In this document: in pieces, positions 8,007 to 17,654 of the stretch
Layout of the letters: every line of letters begins with the position of its first letter
How positions within the stretch are numbered: position 1 is the first letter of the stretch
Assembly (NCBI RefSeq): GCF_019649015.1
Contig: NZ_BLPI01000001.1
Span: 1,383,501 to 1,447,500, forward strand
Length of the DNA stretch: 64,000 nt
Origin: Agarivorans litoreus
GTDB lineage: Bacteria; Pseudomonadota; Gammaproteobacteria; Enterobacterales; Celerinatantimonadaceae
Direction: 5' to 3'
Program-made: the position numbers and the translations under genes
The notes under the pieces: model-generated
The model's database searches: none
The model's input: only the letters and a program-made list of their open reading frames with translations
Told to the model about the DNA's origin: nothing

Positions 8007-11000
8007 TTGTCTGGCTTATTGCGGATCATCTTGATCGATACTCACCTAAAAGGTGTGGTAGAACTTAAACTCGACCAACACAGCAATATATGTGGAACTA
8101 ACGCCTCAGGTAAAACCACATTACAGCGTCTTATTCCGGTATTTTATGGCGAATACCCCAGCCGCGTAGTGCCAAGTACCCGCGACAGTTTCGAGCGCTG
8201 GTACCTACCACGAGAAGCCAGCTACATCATCTACGAGTACCAGCAATACAATGGCCAAGTAGCCCAAGTAGTCTTGTCATCGGGCCGTGAAGACCAAGGG
8301 GTAAAATACCGCTTTATTGGTAAGCCTTTTGAACTAGAAGATTTTATCGACAAACAAGACGAGCAAGGTACTTGGTTTTTGGCTCCTGCTAAACTAGGCC
8401 AAAAACTTAAGAAGCAAGAGTACAACGGCGCGGCGCTGGCCACCACCCGCTTTCTTAATACCAGAGAATTTCGGGCAATTATTCAAAACGATCGCAGCTT
8501 ACAAAATGCTGGCGACAGCGATTTAAAAGCGTTTGCTCGCCAGTTTTCTATGTGCGATCCGAAACACGGCCTGCGCCACATTGAAAAGCTAGCTAAAGCA
8601 GTGCACTCCAAAGAAGGCAAAATGGAAACCATCAAATCGATGATTGCCGCCATTTTGGAAGAAGAAGGCGTTACCTTAAAACCAACTTGGGTAGATGCCA
8701 ATAAAGCGCAAGCGTGGATCCAAGAAACCCGATTAATCCAGCAGTTTGAAGCGATCCGCCCTAAGTTCGTAAAACTAGAGCAAATCAACCAACAACTGCT
8801 TAGCAGCGAAGCGCAGCTAAACCAATTAGACAAACACCTACAAAACGATGAAGCACAGCTATTTAGCCAAAGTGAACATAGCCAACGCCAGCTTAACCAA
8901 TTAAAACAACAGTTAAATGAACTAGAGCAAGAGTGGCAGAATCAACGCGAACAGCTTAACCAAGCTGTCTCTAGTGCCAATGCCGATGTATCAAGTTTCG
9001 ACAAGCAACTTAATCACATCGAAGACGATTACCAAGCTTGGCAAGATAAAAACATCGAGCAAGCACTTAGCGCGGTTGAGCAGCTACCACTTTGGCGTGA
9101 GCAAGTGCGAGAAGTTAGCGAACGCCACCAGCTGCTCACCGAGCAACACAGCGACATTGAAGCCCACTTCAACCAACGCAAAAGCGAAATCAACGAGCAG
9201 CTAAACTCGGCATTAAACAAACTGCATAAAAACAAAGATCAGCTGCAGCAACAGCTCAACCAAGAGAAGCAACAGCAACAAGCTGAACTAAATAACGAAC
9301 AGCAGCAGCAACAAAAACAAATTAGCCAGATTGAGCAAAGCTTCCAACAACAGCAGCACAAAAAGCAGTTAGAGTTAGCTCAGCTAGAAGCGGGCACCCT
9401 GCAAATGGGCTATACCGAAGAAGAAAGCCGCCAGCTTAATATCATGGATAATCGCCTCGATGAGGCCAACCAACAACAACAATTGTTATCTGCGCAAGTA
9501 CGCCAACACAACCAACAATTGCATAACCTAAAGCAGCAGCGCCAACAAGCCGACCAAGCCTTGGCCAACGCTAGCCAACAATCTCGCCAGCTAGAACAAA
9601 AGCTAAGTGAGCTAAAAGACAACCTACAACCAGCCGATGGCAGCCTACTGGCGCACTTACGTAGCGAGCACCCGCAGTGGGAGCAAAGCATCGGTAAATT
9701 CATTAATCCTGGGCTGCTCAAACGTCGTGATTTAAAACCTCATAGCGAAACCAACCATCAAAGCGTATTTGGTCTAGCCATAGACTTAAAAGCCATCGAT
9801 GCCCCAGAATGCGCCGCCACCGAAGAACAAATTAAACAGCAAATTGAGCAAATCCAGCAAAGCTTTAACGAGGCGCAAAAACAGCTTAAGCAAGCTGAAA
9901 TCAATTTAAGTGATGCCAACAAAGCGGTGCAGCAGCAAGATTTGTCAGTCGCCGAAGCCACCGCAGCACATCATAATAGCGAAGATCAACTAAAGCGCCT
10001 GCAAGAAGAAAAACAATTGCTTAAAGAAAGTTTTTCTAGCGCCCTTAAACAGCGCCAAAGTGTTGGACTAGAAAAGCAAACTAAACTAAAAGCTTATTTA
10101 GACAATGCGCAAACGCAGCATCAAGAATACCTAGACGAGTTACGCGAACAACACCAAGAAGCCAAGCTAGAAAAAATGGCCTGGTGGGAAGAAAAAATTG
10201 ATGCACTAGCCTTGCAACTAAGCCAAGCCCAAGACGCCATTAGCAATCGCCAAAAACAAGCGAAAGACGCGCTAAAACAGTCGGAACAATGGTATCGCGG
10301 CGAGTTGCAAGCACAGGGCTTAGATGACCAGCTCATTGTTGATTTAGCCAAGCAAAAGCGCCAACTTAATCAACAAATTCAAGACGCCGAACAATATCGT
10401 GATGAAGTAAGCGAATACAAAATTTGGCATCAACAAGTGTGGCTAAAGCAAAAACCACAACTTAACGATGCCCTTGCTAATGCTCGCCAAGCACAAAGCA
10501 GTGCTAAGCAAGCCCTTAACGAGCAACTGGCTCACTTCAAACAACAGCGCGATAGCCAGCAAGCTGAGCTTAGCAAGCTTAAACAAGAGCTAGAACAGCT
10601 ACAGCAACAATACAGCCAAACTCAAAACCTATTGCGAAAAATCAAACTCTTGGCTTTACCCAAGCAAAACCACGCAGACCAAACAGCAGAAGCTGCCGGT
10701 ACACCCGCCGAGCGAGCCCGCCAAGCCGAGCAGCAAATTGTGCAGCGCAACCAGCAGCTTGAGCAAGTAAATGAATCGGTGCGCCATTTTGATAGCCTAT
10801 TAGCACAACAGGCTGGCTCAGACTTAAGCGAAACTTGGGAGCGTTCACGTGCCGCATGCCGGCGCACCAACGAAGAAGGAGAAAGCACCCTCGCCTATCG
10901 TGAGTTAGTGCCGCACCTATCTGAACTGTTAAACGGTTTAGTGCCGCAAAAAGTGCAAGGCCTAATCGATCACGGTCGCAACCTAGGCATGAGCATTAGC

Positions 11001-11726
11001 AGCTTCTACCAAAACTTAAGCGACATCGACCAACGAATTTTGAGTCAAAGTCGCCGAATTACCCGCGAAATTGGTGAAGACTTAAGCCTAGATGGCGTAT
11101 CTGATTCAGCAGTAAAAATTCGCTCTAAGATTAGCGAACTAGAGTTTTGGGATGAACTAAAAGCCTTTGTAGATAACTTCCAAGCGTGGCAGCAGCAAGG
11201 CTTTAATCAATTGCCCGACGAAGACTACGCCACCAGCATGCGGGTAGCCCTAGACATTATTGGTCGCAGCGCACTTAAAGAAGGGGTATCGCGGTTATTG
11301 CTGATTGAGCTCACCCTGCGCGAGGGCAATAGCGACCTAGTGATCCGCACCGACCGCCAGCTTAATGAATCCAGTAGCCACGGCATGGCCTACTTAATTT
11401 TGTGTAAGTTCTTATTGGCCTTTACCCGCCTATTGCGTGGCAATGCCGATACTTACATTCACTGGCCAATTGATGAATTAGGCACCTTGCACCAAAGCAA
11501 CGTGAAAAAGATCTTTGATGCCTGTGACCATAACCAAATTCGCATACTGGGGGCTTTTCCTAACCCAGAATCTGAAGTATTAGACTTGTTCACCCACCGC
11601 TACATCATCAACCGTGACAAGCGCCAACTGCAAGTTGTGCAGCCGCGGATTAATCCTTTACAAGAAAAGCTAAAAGCAGCCCAAGCGGCCAAAACCAGTA
11701 CTAAACAAGCGGAGGCTGAGCTATGA
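8007..11726 (+). CDS. SMC-like ATPase (MksB/DUF3584 type)
   Basis: The product is about 1239 residues with the SMC plan. Walker A is GTNASGKT at residues 30-37. Two long, very glutamine-rich coiled coils (about 250-530 and 620-940) flank a hinge-like insert near 540-610 (GSLLAHLRSEHPQWEQ onwards). The C-terminal head has an ABC signature near 1120 (SSSHGMAYLI) and a Walker B-type WPIDELG near 1153. Such ATPases dimerise and bind or move DNA with a kleisin and a winged-helix partner. TTG at 8007 is chosen because AAAAGGA ends seven bases before it and the N-terminus then matches the family; GTG at 7974 lacks a ribosome site. It overlaps the next gene by four bases. Confidence 0.88.
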   Translation: MSGLLRIILIDTHLKGVVELKLDQHSNICGTNASGKTTLQRLIPVFYGEYPSRVVPSTRDSFERWYLPREASYIIYEYQQYNGQVAQVVLSSGREDQGVKYRFIGKPFELEDFIDKQDEQGTWFLAPAKLGQKLKKQEYNGAALATTRFLNTREFRAIIQNDRSLQNAGDSDLKAFARQFSMCDPKHGLRHIEKLAKAVHSKEGKMETIKSMIAAILEEEGVTLKPTWVDANKAQAWIQETRLIQQFEAIRPKFVKLEQINQQLLSSEAQLNQLDKHLQNDEAQLFSQSEHSQRQLNQLKQQLNELEQEWQNQREQLNQAVSSANADVSSFDKQLNHIEDDYQAWQDKNIEQALSAVEQLPLWREQVREVSERHQLLTEQHSDIEAHFNQRKSEINEQLNSALNKLHKNKDQLQQQLNQEKQQQQAELNNEQQQQQKQISQIEQSFQQQQHKKQLELAQLEAGTLQMGYTEEESRQLNIMDNRLDEANQQQQLLSAQVRQHNQQLHNLKQQRQQADQALANASQQSRQLEQKLSELKDNLQPADGSLLAHLRSEHPQWEQSIGKFINPGLLKRRDLKPHSETNHQSVFGLAIDLKAIDAPECAATEEQIKQQIEQIQQSFNEAQKQLKQAEINLSDANKAVQQQDLSVAEATAAHHNSEDQLKRLQEEKQLLKESFSSALKQRQSVGLEKQTKLKAYLDNAQTQHQEYLDELREQHQEAKLEKMAWWEEKIDALALQLSQAQDAISNRQKQAKDALKQSEQWYRGELQAQGLDDQLIVDLAKQKRQLNQQIQDAEQYRDEVSEYKIWHQQVWLKQKPQLNDALANARQAQSSAKQALNEQLAHFKQQRDSQQAELSKLKQELEQLQQQYSQTQNLLRKIKLLALPKQNHADQTAEAAGTPAERARQAEQQIVQRNQQLEQVNESVRHFDSLLAQQAGSDLSETWERSRAACRRTNEEGESTLAYRELVPHLSELLNGLVPQKVQGLIDHGRNLGMSISSFYQNLSDIDQRILSQSRRITREIGEDLSLDGVSDSAVKIRSKISELEFWDELKAFVDNFQAWQQQGFNQLPDEDYATSMRVALDIIGRSALKEGVSRLLLIELTLREGNSDLVIRTDRQLNESSSHGMAYLILCKFLLAFTRLLRGNADTYIHWPIDELGTLHQSNVKKIFDACDHNQIRILGAFPNPESEVLDLFTHRYIINRDKRQLQVVQPRINPLQEKLKAAQAAKTSTKQAEAEL

Positions 11727-12382
11727 GTAAATTAAGCGCCACCGGCATGAGCGAAACCGGGCGGATATTAGAAGCCCTGTTAAGTGGCCAATTTATCTGC
11801 CAAGTGAGTGACGAAGATGGTTTTCACTTTTTAGCCGAAGAAGTTAACCGCGAGCGCATCGACAGCCACTTACATGTACTTAACCGCCGCCTGGCCAGTG
11901 CTTGCGAAGGCGAACTGTATTTTTGCGCCTATCGCGAGCTAGGTGATAATGAACACAAAGTGATAAGCCAGCAATTTAGCGAAATAGCAGGTAGCTTACT
12001 GCCGCTCACCGAGTGGCTAATTCTCAGCCAAGAAGCACAAGGCCAAGATAGCCCCATTAGTGCCGGAGTGGCGCTGCGTTTAAGCGAGTTACAAACCGTG
12101 GTGGAAGACACCCCAGCACTGCGTGAACAATTGGCAAAAATTTCTCAATACAAATTGTTTGGCTCAACCAGTAGCCAAGTAGATGGCCAACTTAAGCAAG
12201 TGTTTAAGCGCCTCTGTGAACAAGGTTATTTGGTTCGCCCTAACCAAGAAAAGCAGATCTACATTGCCACAGCAAAAGTGGATTACATTTTTGAAGTGAT
12301 TAGCTTTATTGATGAAGCCGAAGGCCTAGGCTTAGAACAACAAGCCATGGATGCCATTGGCCAGCAGGAGCCCTTACTGTGA
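11723..12382 (+). CDS. MksE-like subunit of the SMC complex
   Basis: A 219-residue soluble protein that begins inside the end of the SMC gene (ATGA overlap). It starts with a helical segment (TGRILEALLSGQFIC) and ends with a winged-helix-like region (QLKQVFKRLCEQGYLVRPNQEKQIYIA). These features and the position match the MksE subunit, which forms a dimer that contacts the kleisin. The identification rests on context and overall pattern rather than a unique motif. Translational coupling to both neighbours implies a fixed complex stoichiometry. Confidence 0.75.
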   Translation: MSKLSATGMSETGRILEALLSGQFICQVSDEDGFHFLAEEVNRERIDSHLHVLNRRLASACEGELYFCAYRELGDNEHKVISQQFSEIAGSLLPLTEWLILSQEAQGQDSPISAGVALRLSELQTVVEDTPALREQLAKISQYKLFGSTSSQVDGQLKQVFKRLCEQGYLVRPNQEKQIYIATAKVDYIFEVISFIDEAEGLGLEQQAMDAIGQQEPLL

Positions 12383-13593
12383 ACCAACATTTGCAACAAG
12401 CTGGCTTAAAGCTATTTAAGCTGCTTGCGCGTCATGGCGAAAGCCTGATGCATGCTTACGTTAACGGCAAGCTAGATGAAAGTAAGCTAGACAGTAAACA
12501 AATTGATGCCTTACTCAAAGCTGGCGTTATTTGGCGCCCATCCGCCGACGAAGGTTTGCATCTAAGCTCTAACTTGCGCTCATTATTAGAAGAAGCCTTA
12601 AGTGATACTCGAAATCGGCAAATTGATTCTAATGTTGGCTCGCGCTTAGAAACCATTAAAACCTTGGCAGCACACTACAAAGAAGCCTTACATATTGGCG
12701 ATTTAGCCGCAGCCGACGTTTATCTCAGCGATTTAAGCGAACACAGCTACAGCCTCACCGAAAGCCTGCGCCATAGCTCACGGGTATTGTGGAGCCGAAT
12801 CAACAATGAGTTTGGTTATGTGCCCAGCTTAAGCGCCAAAATCCGTGAAAATGAGTTAGCTCAGCAGCAAGTAAGCGAACTGCTCAATAGCCTTGCCTTA
12901 TTAAACTTTGATACTTTGAGCCAAATAGCTGGCGATATTCGCGAGCTGCGCCGGATCTTGGTGTTGAACCTAAGCCAAGCGGTTTACGACTGCACCCAAG
13001 AGCTGGCCGTTGTGCAAACACGCCTACTCACTTTGCTGGGGCGCTTTCGCGAGTTACGTGGTAAGTCTCGCCTGCTTAAAGGTTTGCAGCTATTTCATGC
13101 TCAGCATCCCGACTTCAGCCCGAAAGACCCAACTCAGCAAATCGATGTAGCAAGCTTATTTAACCAAGCCCCTGCACTGCTATCCAAGGCCAGTGTTGAT
13201 ATTCACAACAGCGAACATGAACACGACTTATTGCTATCGCTTAGCCAGCTCAAGTTGCAACGTCATACTAAAGTGAGTGAAACCAACACCGAACATGCGG
13301 TTTCTCTAGAAGGTGCCGAAGAGTTTGCCCTGCAAGAGCAAAAGATTAAACAAGATGTAGAGAACTACCTGTTAGGTGTAATAGAAAGTGCTGCGGGCCA
13401 AACGGCCTTAGAGTACTATCAAGAACAGCACTTAGAATGGGATGCCGAAGCCTGGTTGTATCAAGTATGGGGCAGCTACCATGCACTACCAGAAGAACAA
13501 CGCGACTACTTTGCACTTGACCCCATCGAAGACCCACACCCAATCTTTAGCGGCAACCGGATTGTTCGCGATTTACAGGTATGGTTACGTTAA
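12379..13593 (+). CDS. MksF-like (kleisin-type) subunit of the SMC complex
   Basis: A 404-residue mostly helical protein starting with GTG inside the end of the MksE-like gene (GTGA overlap). The N-terminal 90 residues look like a winged helix (DSKQIDALLKAGVIWRPSADEG). The middle is long alpha-helical (SRLETIKTLAAHYKEALHIG and ELRRILVLNLSQAVYDC). The C-terminus is tryptophan-rich (LEWDAEAWLYQVWG). Gene order and size fit a kleisin-like MksF, though databases may name such proteins differently. It is the last gene of the operon. No topoisomerase-VI-like nuclease gene (JetD/MksG) follows. Confidence 0.65.
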   Translation: MNQHLQQAGLKLFKLLARHGESLMHAYVNGKLDESKLDSKQIDALLKAGVIWRPSADEGLHLSSNLRSLLEEALSDTRNRQIDSNVGSRLETIKTLAAHYKEALHIGDLAAADVYLSDLSEHSYSLTESLRHSSRVLWSRINNEFGYVPSLSAKIRENELAQQQVSELLNSLALLNFDTLSQIAGDIRELRRILVLNLSQAVYDCTQELAVVQTRLLTLLGRFRELRGKSRLLKGLQLFHAQHPDFSPKDPTQQIDVASLFNQAPALLSKASVDIHNSEHEHDLLLSLSQLKLQRHTKVSETNTEHAVSLEGAEEFALQEQKIKQDVENYLLGVIESAAGQTALEYYQEQHLEWDAEAWLYQVWGSYHALPEEQRDYFALDPIEDPHPIFSGNRIVRDLQVWLR

Positions 13594-13604
13594 TTCAGCT
13601 AATA

Positions 13605-13633
13605 AATGTGCTTAGTTAACTAAGCACATTCTT
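13605..13633 (+). terminator. Hairpin ending the SMC operon
   Basis: An 11-bp perfect stem AATGTGCTTAG / CTAAGCACATT with a TTAA loop lies 12 bases after the stop codon. The U tail is short (CTTG), so it may act as a terminator or only protect the 3' end of the mRNA. Confidence 0.55.
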
Positions 13634-13762
13634 GCCGACTAATTAAGCCGCGCCTATATTTAATTACAAGTACTTACGTTTAAGATACAGAAATATTTGA
13701 CTGACTAATTCATTATTTTAGAATATGCCAAATGTTGGGCTGGGACGCATTAGAGAATAAAC

Positions 13763-14443
13763 ATGAAAGTAGTTGATTTTATTAAGAAAAAACGTGAAAT
13801 GCTAGCTCAAAACCCATTTGAATTGAAAGATTGGCTATCGCCTGCAATTCGCGATCATTGGATTGAGTTTCTAAATAAAGCGCATGATAGTCAATTAGTT
13901 AACTGGGTCAGGGAACATCAATTAAGCTCAAACGGTGAGCAACAAGCCAGTTTTAAAGATACCATCGAGTTACACCCTAAAGCCGAAGCCTTGCTTGAAG
14001 AGTTATCTATGCAGCTAGGTGAGGAAATTCACATTGGTGATTGGCTCAATGTCACTCAAGAGCGCATCAATCAATTTGCTGATGTCACCAAAGATCATCA
14101 GTGGTTGCACACCGATCCACAGCGCGCCGCAGAAGAGTCACCGTTTAAAACCACCATTGCTCATGGTTTTTTAACCTTGTCCTTGCTGCCTGCACTTACC
14201 GAGAGTGTTGACCCAGACAAACCGCTTTATCCATCGGCAAAAATGATGGTGAATTACGGCATCAACCAAGTGCGTTTTCCTTACCCGGTTAAGGTAAATA
14301 ACCGGATTAGAGCACGCACCCGCTTAACCAAGGTGGTACCTATTAAGCGAGGTTTGGAGCTAGTAAAAGAAATTACCGTAGAAATTGAAGGCTGTCGCCG
14401 CCCAGCTTGTGTAGTGGAATCGGTGGTTCGTCTCTATTTTTAG
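13763..14443 (+). CDS. MaoC-like (R)-hydratase family protein
   Basis: The 226-residue protein has a C-terminal hot-dog MaoC domain. The hydratase motif D-x4-W-x-H-x-D followed by A and a FKTTIAHGFLTLSLL segment lies near residues 110-140, with the conserved Asp and His used to hydrate 2-enoyl-CoA. An N-terminal extension of about 85 residues is helical and may pack on a partner subunit. The likely role is hydration of trans-2-enoyl-CoA or enoyl-ACP. It stands alone, so the pathway is not indicated. Confidence 0.87.
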   Translation: MKVVDFIKKKREMLAQNPFELKDWLSPAIRDHWIEFLNKAHDSQLVNWVREHQLSSNGEQQASFKDTIELHPKAEALLEELSMQLGEEIHIGDWLNVTQERINQFADVTKDHQWLHTDPQRAAEESPFKTTIAHGFLTLSLLPALTESVDPDKPLYPSAKMMVNYGINQVRFPYPVKVNNRIRARTRLTKVVPIKRGLELVKEITVEIEGCRRPACVVESVVRLYF

Positions 14444-14497
14444 TCGTCACAACTCGCTATGATGGTTCACGTTAGGGTTTAGTTAAAGGAGCTTAAC

Positions 14498-15484
14498 GTG
14501 AACACAGCGCATTCTCATTCCATCTCTGTTCAGCAACATACCCATCAAAATAAGCCTTCCTACCAGTATTTACTGAGTCAGCCTAGCTCGCTAGATAGCG
14601 CTAAACATTACCCTTTAGTCCTGTTTCTGCATGGTCGTGGGGAAATAGGCGGTGAGATAGAAACGCTGCTCAATTTTGGCCCTAATCGCTACTTACAACA
14701 GCATCACCTAGACGCTATTTGTATAAGCCCACATGTGCCAGAAGGTCGCGACGGTTGGGCAATTGCCGAGTTGATTAGCTTACTCGACCAACTAGAACAA
14801 CAACTTCCCATCGATAACAAGCAAATATATTTAACTGGCTTAAGCATGGGCGGTTTTGGCGTGACCAATTTAGCTTTAGCACAACCACAGCGCTTTGCTG
14901 CTTTAAGTATATTGGCTGCTGGCGATCCTAACCGCTTAGCGCCGTGGTCTTTAAACCTGCCAGCCCGCCCGGTTTGCGAAGAGCTATACCAACGACTTAA
15001 CCAGCTACCGATTTGGTTAGCCCACGGCTTAAAAGACTCAGTGATCCCAGCTGAATTTTCTGTAGAGCTCGCAAGCAAGCTTGGTAAAATGGAACGCCAT
15101 GCTCAACTACAAACCACTTGGTACCCACAGCATGAGCACAATATTTGGGACGATTTTTACGCCACTAGCAGTTTTTGGATCTGGCTATTTGAACAAACTA
15201 ACCCAAGCCCAAAAAGTGAACAGCAAAGTTTGCAAGATTTAAGTCACCTAGCTGGTGACTACGGTAATCAGCATGACTATGTCAGCATTAGTTATTGCGA
15301 AAAACAGGGGCTTAAGCTGCTTTGTAAAGACTTACAAGACAACGAGCTAAGCTTCACCCTTTATCCAGTGGCCAAAGATCTACTGTTTTGTGAAATAGGT
15401 TGCTTACGCTTTATCGAGCAAGCAAACCAAACTCAGCTAGCTCTGACTCGTCTCACCCTACTCGATAAATTTGAGCTAAGTTAA
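14498..15484 (+). CDS. Alpha/beta hydrolase (esterase or peptidase-like)
   Basis: A 328-residue protein with an alpha/beta-hydrolase core. The oxyanion region is VLFLHGRGEIGG near residue 42, the nucleophile elbow is GLSMGG with Ser near 115, an Asp follows in AHGLKDSVIPAEF, and a His appears in PQHEHNIWDDFY. The arrangement is that of prolyl-oligopeptidase-like predicted esterases. About 90 residues follow the catalytic domain and have no recognised motif. No signal peptide is seen, so it is probably cytoplasmic. The substrate is unknown. AAAGGAG upstream of GTG supports the start at 14498. Confidence 0.82.
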   Translation: MNTAHSHSISVQQHTHQNKPSYQYLLSQPSSLDSAKHYPLVLFLHGRGEIGGEIETLLNFGPNRYLQQHHLDAICISPHVPEGRDGWAIAELISLLDQLEQQLPIDNKQIYLTGLSMGGFGVTNLALAQPQRFAALSILAAGDPNRLAPWSLNLPARPVCEELYQRLNQLPIWLAHGLKDSVIPAEFSVELASKLGKMERHAQLQTTWYPQHEHNIWDDFYATSSFWIWLFEQTNPSPKSEQQSLQDLSHLAGDYGNQHDYVSISYCEKQGLKLLCKDLQDNELSFTLYPVAKDLLFCEIGCLRFIEQANQTQLALTRLTLLDKFELS

Positions 15485-15488
15485 ACCC

Positions 15489-15830
15489 TTAACTAATTCG
15501 TTTTATGTAGCTGTCGCGCTGAATGTCTACCACTTCAGCGCTAAGACTTTTTACCATGGGCAATTCTGCAGCTAATCCTTCTACTAGCGCAGTGGTTAAG
15601 GCTAGCTTTTGCTCAGTCGTTCTTCCGGAAAGAATATGCAAACGAATATGTAAGAAGCTGTGATCGTCTAAACCACTCAATACATCTTGATAAGCAATGG
15701 CTCGCAGCTTAATTGCCGCGGGCTCAAACTCACCACTGTTTTTGAGTAAATAAAAAGCCTTAGCTAAGACCTCGCTGATAGTAATTTGCTCACTCAAGTC
15801 TTGAGAATATTCAACAATACAATGCGGCAT
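15489..15830 (-). CDS. 5-carboxymethyl-2-hydroxymuconate isomerase family protein
   Basis: A 113-residue protein that begins MPHCIVEYS, so removal of Met exposes the catalytic N-terminal proline of the tautomerase superfamily. FLHIRLHILSGRTTEQKLAL near residues 78-97 is the family signature. These trimeric enzymes isomerise carboxymethyl-hydroxymuconate in homoprotocatechuate breakdown. No other gene of that pathway is nearby, so the true substrate may differ. It converges on the esterase gene with only four bases between stops. Confidence 0.85.
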   Translation of the reverse strand: MPHCIVEYSQDLSEQITISEVLAKAFYLLKNSGEFEPAAIKLRAIAYQDVLSGLDDHSFLHIRLHILSGRTTEQKLALTTALVEGLAAELPMVKSLSAEVVDIQRDSYIKRIS

Positions 15831-15915
15831 TTTCGGTACTTTATATTTGCTAAAAATTTAAGCTTTACGATAGAAAAATTTATTTAGTAATACAATTTAT
15901 AAAAACCAAGCTTTT

Positions 15916-15931
15916 GTTGATCTGGATCACA
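15916..15931 (+). promoter_or_regulatory. Candidate CRP site upstream of the acetate transporter
   Basis: GTTGA-TCTGGA-TCACA has one perfect half-site (TCACA) and one weak half (3 of 5) with the correct 6-base spacer. It lies about 85 bases before the satP start, followed by TATAAA at 15934-15939. It sits closer to that -10-like box than usual for activation, so it is a suggestion only. Confidence 0.3.
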
Positions 15932-16013
15932 TCTATAAAGTATGCTCGCTCAGATAATGCACGGCCCTTGGAGCACTGTGCTTTTTTTAACCTTTTATTT
16001 GGAATCATCTACT

Positions 16014-16619
16014 ATGAGCAATACTACTACCGCTAACCCAGCCCCACTTGGATTGATGGGTTTCGGTATGACTACCGTGTTATTAAACATTCACAATGCT
16101 GGCTTTTTTCCAATTGATGCAATGATTTTGGCCATGGGCATTTTCTACGGTGGTTTATCTCAAGTTATTGTAGGGATTATGTGTTTCAAACGTGGTGATA
16201 CTTTTGGCACCACAGCTTTTACCTCTTACGGCTTATTCTGGTTAACTCTAGTAGGTTTGTTGGTACTACCTAAAATGGGCTTAGCTGAGCCGAGTCCGCA
16301 TACCTTTATGGGCTGGTATTTAGCACTTTGGGGCTTATTCACGGCATTTATGTTTATCGGTTCGTTGCGCTACCCAACCGCTAAACAAGTTGTATTTGGT
16401 AGCTTAACCATTTTATTTGCACTGCTTGCGCTACGTGATTTCACCGGCAGTGAATTGATAGGAACCATTGCTGGCTACGAAGGCATCTTCTGTGGTCTAT
16501 CAGCCATTTACTTTGCTATGGCACAAGTACTTAATGCTGAATATGGCCGTACTATTCTACCAGTTGGTCGCCCAATGAAGTTTGAAGACAACAGTGCGCC
16601 ACTAAAAGTGGCTGCGTAA
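16014..16619 (+). CDS. satP: Acetate/succinate transporter SatP (YaaH family)
   Basis: A 201-residue membrane protein of the GPR1/FUN34/YaaH family. The N-terminal [23 protein letters not shown] carries the diagnostic NPAPLGL motif, and six hydrophobic helices follow. Family members form hexameric channels for acetate and succinate uptake in the inner membrane. ATG at 16014 is preferred because GGA lies 10 bases upstream and it matches family length. Its last 68 bases overlap the end of the convergent DUF6279 gene. Confidence 0.9.
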   Translation: MSNTTTANPAPLGLMGFGMTTVLLNIHNAGFFPIDAMILAMGIFYGGLSQVIVGIMCFKRGDTFGTTAFTSYGLFWLTLVGLLVLPKMGLAEPSPHTFMGWYLALWGLFTAFMFIGSLRYPTAKQVVFGSLTILFALLALRDFTGSELIGTIAGYEGIFCGLSAIYFAMAQVLNAEYGRTILPVGRPMKFEDNSAPLKVAA

Positions 16620-17502
16620 GCGATAGTTCATTAATTAACTGCGCTACCACGGTTGGTTTTGCTGGCTGTGGATCATCTTCTATAAGTGATTGAATATCTT
16701 CAATATAAGCGTCTATCTTAGCTAAGACATGGCGCTTTTGTTGTTTATTGGCCAGGGCTAATATTTCACTCATGCCTTGTGCCCACAACTGCCGATTATG
16801 ATAGAAACGCTCGCTTAAGCCCGGCGGCCAAAGTGATTCTGAATTAACCATCAATACATAAAATGCTTGCTCAAAACTTTCTGACTTACTTTGCCCACTT
16901 AAAGAGTAAGCCAGATATTGCTGCCAGCGACTTTGCACGTTGTGCCAATCGGCGCGAGTATCAATAAGCTGTATAGCCAGCTGCTCTATTACCTGTTGTT
17001 GTTTGGGTGATACATCACCTAGCCAGCGCTCAACACTGTTAGAAATGTGTTCAATACGGTAATCATAATGACTTTGCTGGCGGTCGTTATCTTCGCGCTG
17101 CTCGGCTAGCTTAGCAATAAAATCTGATAGCTGCTGCGAAGAAGCAGTTTGCGCTAACTGCGCTACATCAATATACACATGACCAGCCAATACCCGATAA
17201 TGCTCTTGCCAAGCATCAACTTGCTCCAATAATTGCTGTTGGCTGATACCACTATTGATTTGAGCATGAAACAGCTGAAGCTGAGCCAAGTATACTGGCA
17301 ACTGTTCATTCCTGTGCCATAGCAACCAGCTTTTTAACATGGGTTTGAAAGCGGCTTTTTGCTCACTGTTCATTTCGATGTAATCATCGATGTACCAGTA
17401 AGCCAGCCAGTTAAGGTTGTTATACACAAAACGCATACCACAGCCGCTCAGTAAGCCGCTGAGTATCAATATCAGTATCCATCTAAAAGGCTTCGTTTGC
17501 AT
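16552..17502 (-). CDS. DUF6279 family lipoprotein
   Basis: A 316-residue protein with a lipoprotein signal: hydrophobic stretch then LSGCGMRF, with the modified Cys near residue 21. The mature part begins [24 protein letters not shown], the DUF6279 hallmark, and stays helical. It should be anchored to the inner leaflet of the outer membrane; its function is unknown. ATG at 17502 follows a near-ideal AAAGGAGGTG ribosome site. The 3' end overlaps satP by 68 bases, so either the two genes share coding sequence or one stop is unusually late. Confidence 0.85.
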   Translation of the reverse strand: MQTKPFRWILILILSGLLSGCGMRFVYNNLNWLAYWYIDDYIEMNSEQKAAFKPMLKSWLLWHRNEQLPVYLAQLQLFHAQINSGISQQQLLEQVDAWQEHYRVLAGHVYIDVAQLAQTASSQQLSDFIAKLAEQREDNDRQQSHYDYRIEHISNSVERWLGDVSPKQQQVIEQLAIQLIDTRADWHNVQSRWQQYLAYSLSGQSKSESFEQAFYVLMVNSESLWPPGLSERFYHNRQLWAQGMSEILALANKQQKRHVLAKIDAYIEDIQSLIEDDPQPAKPTVVAQLINELSLTQPLLVAHCCLQTSLGDQLVE

Positions 17503-17654
17503 AACACCTCCTTTAATAAACAGACCCAAGGAACCGGAAATAGTTCTCACTCTGCAGCTATTTAATTATTAAGGCTTGTGAGATTAATTCAAGCGGAGTA
17601 GATTAGCCCTACTTGCAATGATGGCGTGAAACCAAGCACGCAATGGATGGTTAA

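Noticed and set aside
8231-10888. Several antisense frames within the SMC ATPase gene
   Set aside because: They are Cys/Ser/Trp-rich reflections of the Gln/Glu/Leu-rich coiled coil codons and lack ribosome sites.
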